NCBI GenBank assembly: GCA_005787345.1
Contig: SYBH01000008.1
Span: 1-64,000, forward strand
Reading direction: 5' to 3'
DNA from: Actinomycetota bacterium
GTDB taxonomy: Bacteria > Actinomycetota > Acidimicrobiia > Acidimicrobiales > Acidimicrobilacustridaceae
Length of the DNA: 64,000 nt
Below, piece after piece: positions 61,008 through 64,000 of this stretch (positions are counted from its first letter, which is position 1; every line of letters begins with the position of its first letter). The notes under the pieces were generated by a model. That model saw only the letters and a program-made list of their open reading frames with translations, made no database searches and was not told the DNA's origin. Position numbers and translations under genes: made by a program.

Positions 61008-62213
61008 TTAGTTGCGGGGAACGTCGATCCAGGGGAGTTCCTTATCAACTCGCGGTTCGCCGGGAAGTCCAAGAACGCGTTCACCGAGGATGTTTCGTTG
61101 AATCTCGGAGGTGCCACCTTCGATTGAATTCGCACGAGAACGCAAGAACATCTTTCGTCCAGATCCTGGTGGGCCGATGAGGCCGATGTGGTCGGAGCGC
61201 TTCATCGTGTAGTCATAGTCAATGAGAGCCTTTGCTCCGAGAAGTTCGACGCAGAACTCGTAAATGTCCTTGTTCACTTCTGCGAACTGAAGCTTGGCAA
61301 TCGAACCTTCAGGACCTGGGTTGCCAATGCGTCTGTTCTGTGATGCGCGAATATTCGTGAGGCGAAGAACTTCGGCATTGATCCAGAGTTGCATAAGTCG
61401 ATCACGAGTTACCGCAGTATGGGTCGATTCGTCGCTGGCCCAGAGCCGAAGAGCTTCGGCGATTGCTCCCGAGCCCTGTTGTGGTGTTCCGCCGCCGCCA
61501 CCACCGATGGTGGTGCGCTCGTTCGCAAGAGTTGTCATCGAGACGCGCCAACCTTCGCCGACTTCTCCGATGCGATCGGAGTCGGGTACCCGCACTTCGG
61601 TGAGGTACACCTCGTTGAATTCTGCTTCGCCAGTCATCTGGCGCAGAGGCCGGACTTCGACGCCGGGTGCGTGCATGTCGAGGGCGAAGTACGTAAGTCC
61701 TTTGTGTTTTGGTGTGTTGGGATCGGTGCGAGCGACAAGCATTCCCCGGTTGGCAATGTGGGCCAGGGTGTTCCATACCTTTTGACCGGTAATGACCCAT
61801 TCGTCGCCATCGCGAACTGCTCGACAACCAAGACCAGCGAGGTCGGAACCGGCGCCGGGCTCGGAGAACAACTGACACCACGCGTCCTCGCCGGTGAATA
61901 GTTGTCGAAGCAACGTGGCGCATTGTTCGTCGGTCCCATGTGTTGCGATCGTGGGACCTGCCATAGTGATTCCGAAAAAGAACCGAGTCTCAATAGCCTT
62001 TGCTCCGGCCTCGCGAAGACGGCGGTCGATCTCCTTCTGAAGCGTGGGAGTGAGTCCGAGGCCACCACGCCCGGCGGGGAAGTGAACCCATCCCAAACCG
62101 AGGTCGTACTGGCGTCCCCTAAAGGTGACTTCGTCGGTTGTGGTCGGATCGAACTCGGAGAGCAATGTCGAAATTCGCTCGTCAACAATGGCGGTGGCGT
62201 CGGTGGTGCTCAT
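61008..62213 (-). CDS. Acyl-CoA dehydrogenase, FadE-like
   Basis: 401-residue FAD enzyme. LFSEPGAGSDLAGL, ITGQKVWNTLAHIA, EVYLTEVRVPDSD, and C-terminal SIEGGTSEIQRNILGERVLGLP, where the Glu in IEGG is the usual catalytic-base position. The N-terminal helical domain is short and has FPAGRGGLGL. The pattern is close to the mycobacterial FadE17/FadE-type enzymes of steroid side-chain clusters, some of which work as two-subunit complexes; no partner ACAD is adjacent. The start follows TAACCT at seven bases. First gene of the operon with the thioesterase. Confidence 0.92.
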   Translation of the reverse strand: MSTTDATAIVDERISTLLSEFDPTTTDEVTFRGRQYDLGLGWVHFPAGRGGLGLTPTLQKEIDRRLREAGAKAIETRFFFGITMAGPTIATHGTDEQCATLLRQLFTGEDAWCQLFSEPGAGSDLAGLGCRAVRDGDEWVITGQKVWNTLAHIANRGMLVARTDPNTPKHKGLTYFALDMHAPGVEVRPLRQMTGEAEFNEVYLTEVRVPDSDRIGEVGEGWRVSMTTLANERTTIGGGGGGTPQQGSGAIAEALRLWASDESTHTAVTRDRLMQLWINAEVLRLTNIRASQNRRIGNPGPEGSIAKLQFAEVNKDIYEFCVELLGAKALIDYDYTMKRSDHIGLIGPPGSGRKMFLRSRANSIEGGTSEIQRNILGERVLGLPGEPRVDKELPWIDVPRN

Positions 62214-62220
62214 CGACGAA

Positions 62221-62226
62221 AGGTTA
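62221..62226 (-). promoter_or_regulatory. Leaderless-type -10 (TAACCT)
   Basis: TAACCT, seven bases, then the ATG of the acyl-CoA dehydrogenase/thioesterase operon. Confidence 0.55.
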
Positions 62227-62358
62227 CCCAGCGGTAATCATTGATGTCGGAGTTCTCGAACAGAAGTCCGGGAGTGGCGAACCCAAGCAGATCTGCCGGT
62301 ACTATCGCCCACCGCAGGCTGGGAGCCCCCGGCATGCACGTGAACGAGAGGGTGGTCC

Positions 62359-62829
62359 ATGGCCGAGGTGCGGTTCGACGACATCGATGCGATTAATGCG
62401 CTTGCGAGCGAGGAGTTCGGCGAGTGGGGTGAATCGATCGAGGTGTCGCAGCAAATGATCAATGATTTCGCGGAACTCACTGGCGATCGTCAGTGGATTC
62501 ATATCGACGTAGAGCGTTCTTTGAAGGAAAGTCCGTTTGGTGGCCCAGTCGCTCACGGTTTTCTCACGCTGAGTCTCATGCCGAAGTTGGCAACGTTTCC
62601 GGTGAAGATTGCTGGAAACGGAAGCGCAGTGAACTACGGCGCTGAAGGACTCCGTTTCCTTTCGCCAGTTCCGGCCGGCGCCAAGGTGCATGCGCGTTCT
62701 CGTCTCGTGAAGGCTGAAGCGAAGCCCAAGGGGACGCTCATCACAACCGAAGCCGAAATTGCGGCCGAAGGTTCCGACCGTCCGGCATTGCTCTACAAGA
62801 TGCAGGTGCTCTACACACCACCGCGCTAA
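62359..62829 (+). CDS. MaoC-family (R)-enoyl-CoA hydratase
   Basis: 156-residue hot-dog hydratase. The hydratase-2 motif is visible: FAELTGDRQWIHIDVERS (catalytic Asp and His) and GGPVAHGFLTLSLMP (His-Gly). A single hot-dog domain, so it would dimerise. It is divergent from the acyl-CoA dehydrogenase and followed by a strong hairpin. Likely hydrates trans-enoyl-CoA intermediates. The ATG is the first codon of the homologous region; no clear ribosome site is seen. Confidence 0.92.
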   Translation: MAEVRFDDIDAINALASEEFGEWGESIEVSQQMINDFAELTGDRQWIHIDVERSLKESPFGGPVAHGFLTLSLMPKLATFPVKIAGNGSAVNYGAEGLRFLSPVPAGAKVHARSRLVKAEAKPKGTLITTEAEIAAEGSDRPALLYKMQVLYTPPR

Positions 62830-62867
62830 GCGCAAAAAACCCTCTAGCGAGGTTATTTCCCTCTGTT

Positions 62868-62906
62868 GGACTGAGCCTCGTCGTAAGAGCCGACGGGGCT
62901 CAGTCC
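62868..62906. terminator. Strong hairpin between MaoC and acyltransferase genes
   Basis: GGACTGAGCC pairs with GGCTCAGTCC, continued by a T-G pair and CGTCG/CGACG, about 16 pairs with loop TAAGAGC. It is followed by GTTTT on the plus strand. The stop codon of the minus-strand gene (62900-62902) lies inside the 3' arm, so this terminator overlaps coding sequence. Confidence 0.88.
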
Positions 62907-64000
62907 GTTTTCGAGCGCTTAGCGTCGATGAGCTGGGGGGCCAGCCAATCAGCCACCGTCTGCAGTTTGTCTGCGCGAATATGAACACCATCGGCTCGAA
63001 TTGTTTTGTCTTTCGTGCCGCCCCGGGGTCCGAGATAGCTCTGATAATCGATGATTATCGATCTCGGCAGCCCTTCGACCAACGGCAAGACGATTTCATT
63101 CACCCGATCAATGCGGTCAGGGCTGTTGAACTTGCTTGCTCGATCAAGACGCGGAGAGACCAACCAGACAACAGTGGAGTCATGGGCGGACAGAATGCCG
63201 AGAGCTTCGCTGTATTCGGACTCAACAAAAGCGTCGTAGGTAGGGTCGCCGGGGCGAAGCCACTCGTCGCCAAGTTGCGGCACCTTGCGGTCGATCGAAT
63301 CCCATGGGCTCGCGTAGCCCAAGACGACGTCAGGACGGTAGAGGTCGATTGCCGATACCCACGAGACGACGCTGGCATCGGGGACAAGGCGCGGATCAAC
63401 TGGATCGGCCCATGTGGCGCAAATATCACCCATTGATCCCGGACCTTCTTCATAGAGTTTTTCCCCGCCACGGGTAGTGCCACAGCCGAGGTGGGCCTCA
63501 TTAAATACGAGGATCTCGCCTGGGTTCTCGGCGCACCAGTCGGCAAGGGCAAGTCCGATTTGATACATCACCGAATCGCCGACAACGAGAATTCTCGTGG
63601 GATCGCTGCCGGCGGGGGCAACGCATTGCTTGCCTTCGCCAAGCGCGATAGGTGTCGTGCCTTGGCCTTGAATGGCGAGAGGGCTATCGGTCGCCGAGGC
63701 TCCCGGAGCGCGCACCGTGTTGGCGTAGAGCAAAAGGGAAAGCGTGAGGATGACTGCCCCGCCCATACCGGCGGCAAACTTCCAGCCGGGCCAGCGTCCC
63801 TTAAGGAAGGGCTTCTCAATGTATTTGTAACTGAGCCAAGCAAGAAGAAATGTAAGTCCAAAACCGAGCGCAAGGTCGCGGAAGGAATTGAGCCCCGGCT
63901 TATCGGGGGACTTGTCGCTGTCAACGACGATGTACACAAGCCAGTGGTAGAGGTACAAACCAAAACCGAGTCGACCTGCCCACATCAAGAAGCGATTTGT
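62900..64000 (-). CDS. Acyltransferase-3/SGNH surface protein (N-terminal part outside window)
   Basis: C-terminal part of a membrane O-acyltransferase fused to an SGNH hydrolase-like domain. The frame is open to base 64000, so most of the acyltransferase-3 membrane domain lies beyond the window. Present are the last membrane helices (LYLYHWLVYI, FLLAWLSYKYIEKPF, one more helix) and a roughly 270-residue extracytoplasmic SGNH domain with the nucleophile block VVGDSVMYQIG and a late DGVHI segment (Asp-x-x-His). Such proteins acetylate or deacetylate surface polysaccharide. It terminates inside the hairpin shared with the MaoC gene. Confidence 0.87.
   Translation of the reverse strand, partial: TNRFLMWAGRLGFGLYLYHWLVYIVVDSDKSPDKPGLNSFRDLALGFGLTFLLAWLSYKYIEKPFLKGRWPGWKFAAGMGGAVILTLSLLLYANTVRAPGASATDSPLAIQGQGTTPIALGEGKQCVAPAGSDPTRILVVGDSVMYQIGLALADWCAENPGEILVFNEAHLGCGTTRGGEKLYEEGPGSMGDICATWADPVDPRLVPDASVVSWVSAIDLYRPDVVLGYASPWDSIDRKVPQLGDEWLRPGDPTYDAFVESEYSEALGILSAHDSTVVWLVSPRLDRASKFNSPDRIDRVNEIVLPLVEGLPRSIIIDYQSYLGPRGGTKDKTIRADGVHIRADKLQTVADWLAPQLIDAKRSKTD

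Noticed and set aside
62831..62860. CCTC-TAGC-GAGG hairpin with A and T flanks after the MaoC gene
   Set aside because: Only four clean pairs; the strong hairpin directly downstream is a better terminator.
1..64000. Mobile elements, prophage, CRISPR or integrase sites
   Set aside because: No transposase, integrase, Cas or terminal-repeat pattern was found; the tRNA-Leu has no visible duplicated 3' end nearby.

Overview
The window looks like a chromosomal piece of a moderate-GC actinobacterium. The class is inferred from gene content only; Acidimicrobiia (Ilumatobacter-like) fits best. Supporting points are SecA with a zinc-binding tail directly overlapping an unframeshifted prfB, many genes preceded by a TANNNT hexamer six or seven bases before the start codon (leaderless-type promoters), an NlpC/P60 wall hydrolase, a SARP-type regulator, and a very large load of flavin monooxygenase, P450, SDR and acyl-CoA genes. 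No insertion sequence, phage gene, integrase, CRISPR array or replication origin was seen.

Layout. 1-9.8 kb: secA (5' end outside), prfB, an ABC-F ATPase, a large membrane protein, a tandem-TetR regulator with a likely operator, a SARP-like regulator and a 38-residue membrane peptide. 9.8-15.4 kb: an acyl-CoA dehydrogenase diverging from a thiamine-salvage operon (TPP riboswitch, thiamine pyrophosphokinase, ThiB, ThiP and ThiQ-like transporter). 15.4-17.7 kb: a SRPBCC protein and an M3 peptidase. 17.7-46.6 kb: a dense catabolic region with four Baeyer-Villiger-type flavoproteins, two D-aminoacylase-like amidohydrolases, a third amidohydrolase, a 3-ketosteroid-dehydrogenase-like flavoprotein, NTF2-like proteins, SDRs, a molybdopterin enzyme and a P450. 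It is interrupted by a tRNA-Leu with anticodon AAG, a hemolysin-III-like membrane protein and an NlpC/P60 hydrolase. 46.6-54.8 kb: a SHOCT membrane protein, more NTF2-like proteins, an SDR, a class II aldolase, a second molybdopterin enzyme, Mug and a second P450. 54.9-64 kb: pirin, a DEAD-box helicase, then acyl-CoA genes (nitronate-monooxygenase-like, enoyl-CoA hydratase, thioesterase, acyl-CoA dehydrogenase, MaoC) and a truncated acyltransferase/SGNH surface protein.

How the genes may work together (inference): P450s hydroxylate, SDRs and the KstD-like enzyme make ketones or enones, BVMOs turn ketones into esters or lactones, amidohydrolase-fold enzymes open the products, NTF2-fold proteins isomerise or dehydrate, and the acyl-CoA genes degrade the resulting acids. 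An alicyclic, terpenoid or steroid-like substrate is plausible, but nothing in the sequence proves the substrate. The most unusual items are the paired BVMO/amidohydrolase modules whose amidohydrolases lack recognisable strand-5/6 His motifs, the A34 tRNA-Leu, the tandem TetR with an operator exactly in its promoter spacer, and two contrasting start-site classes (leaderless versus GGGGGAA leaders).
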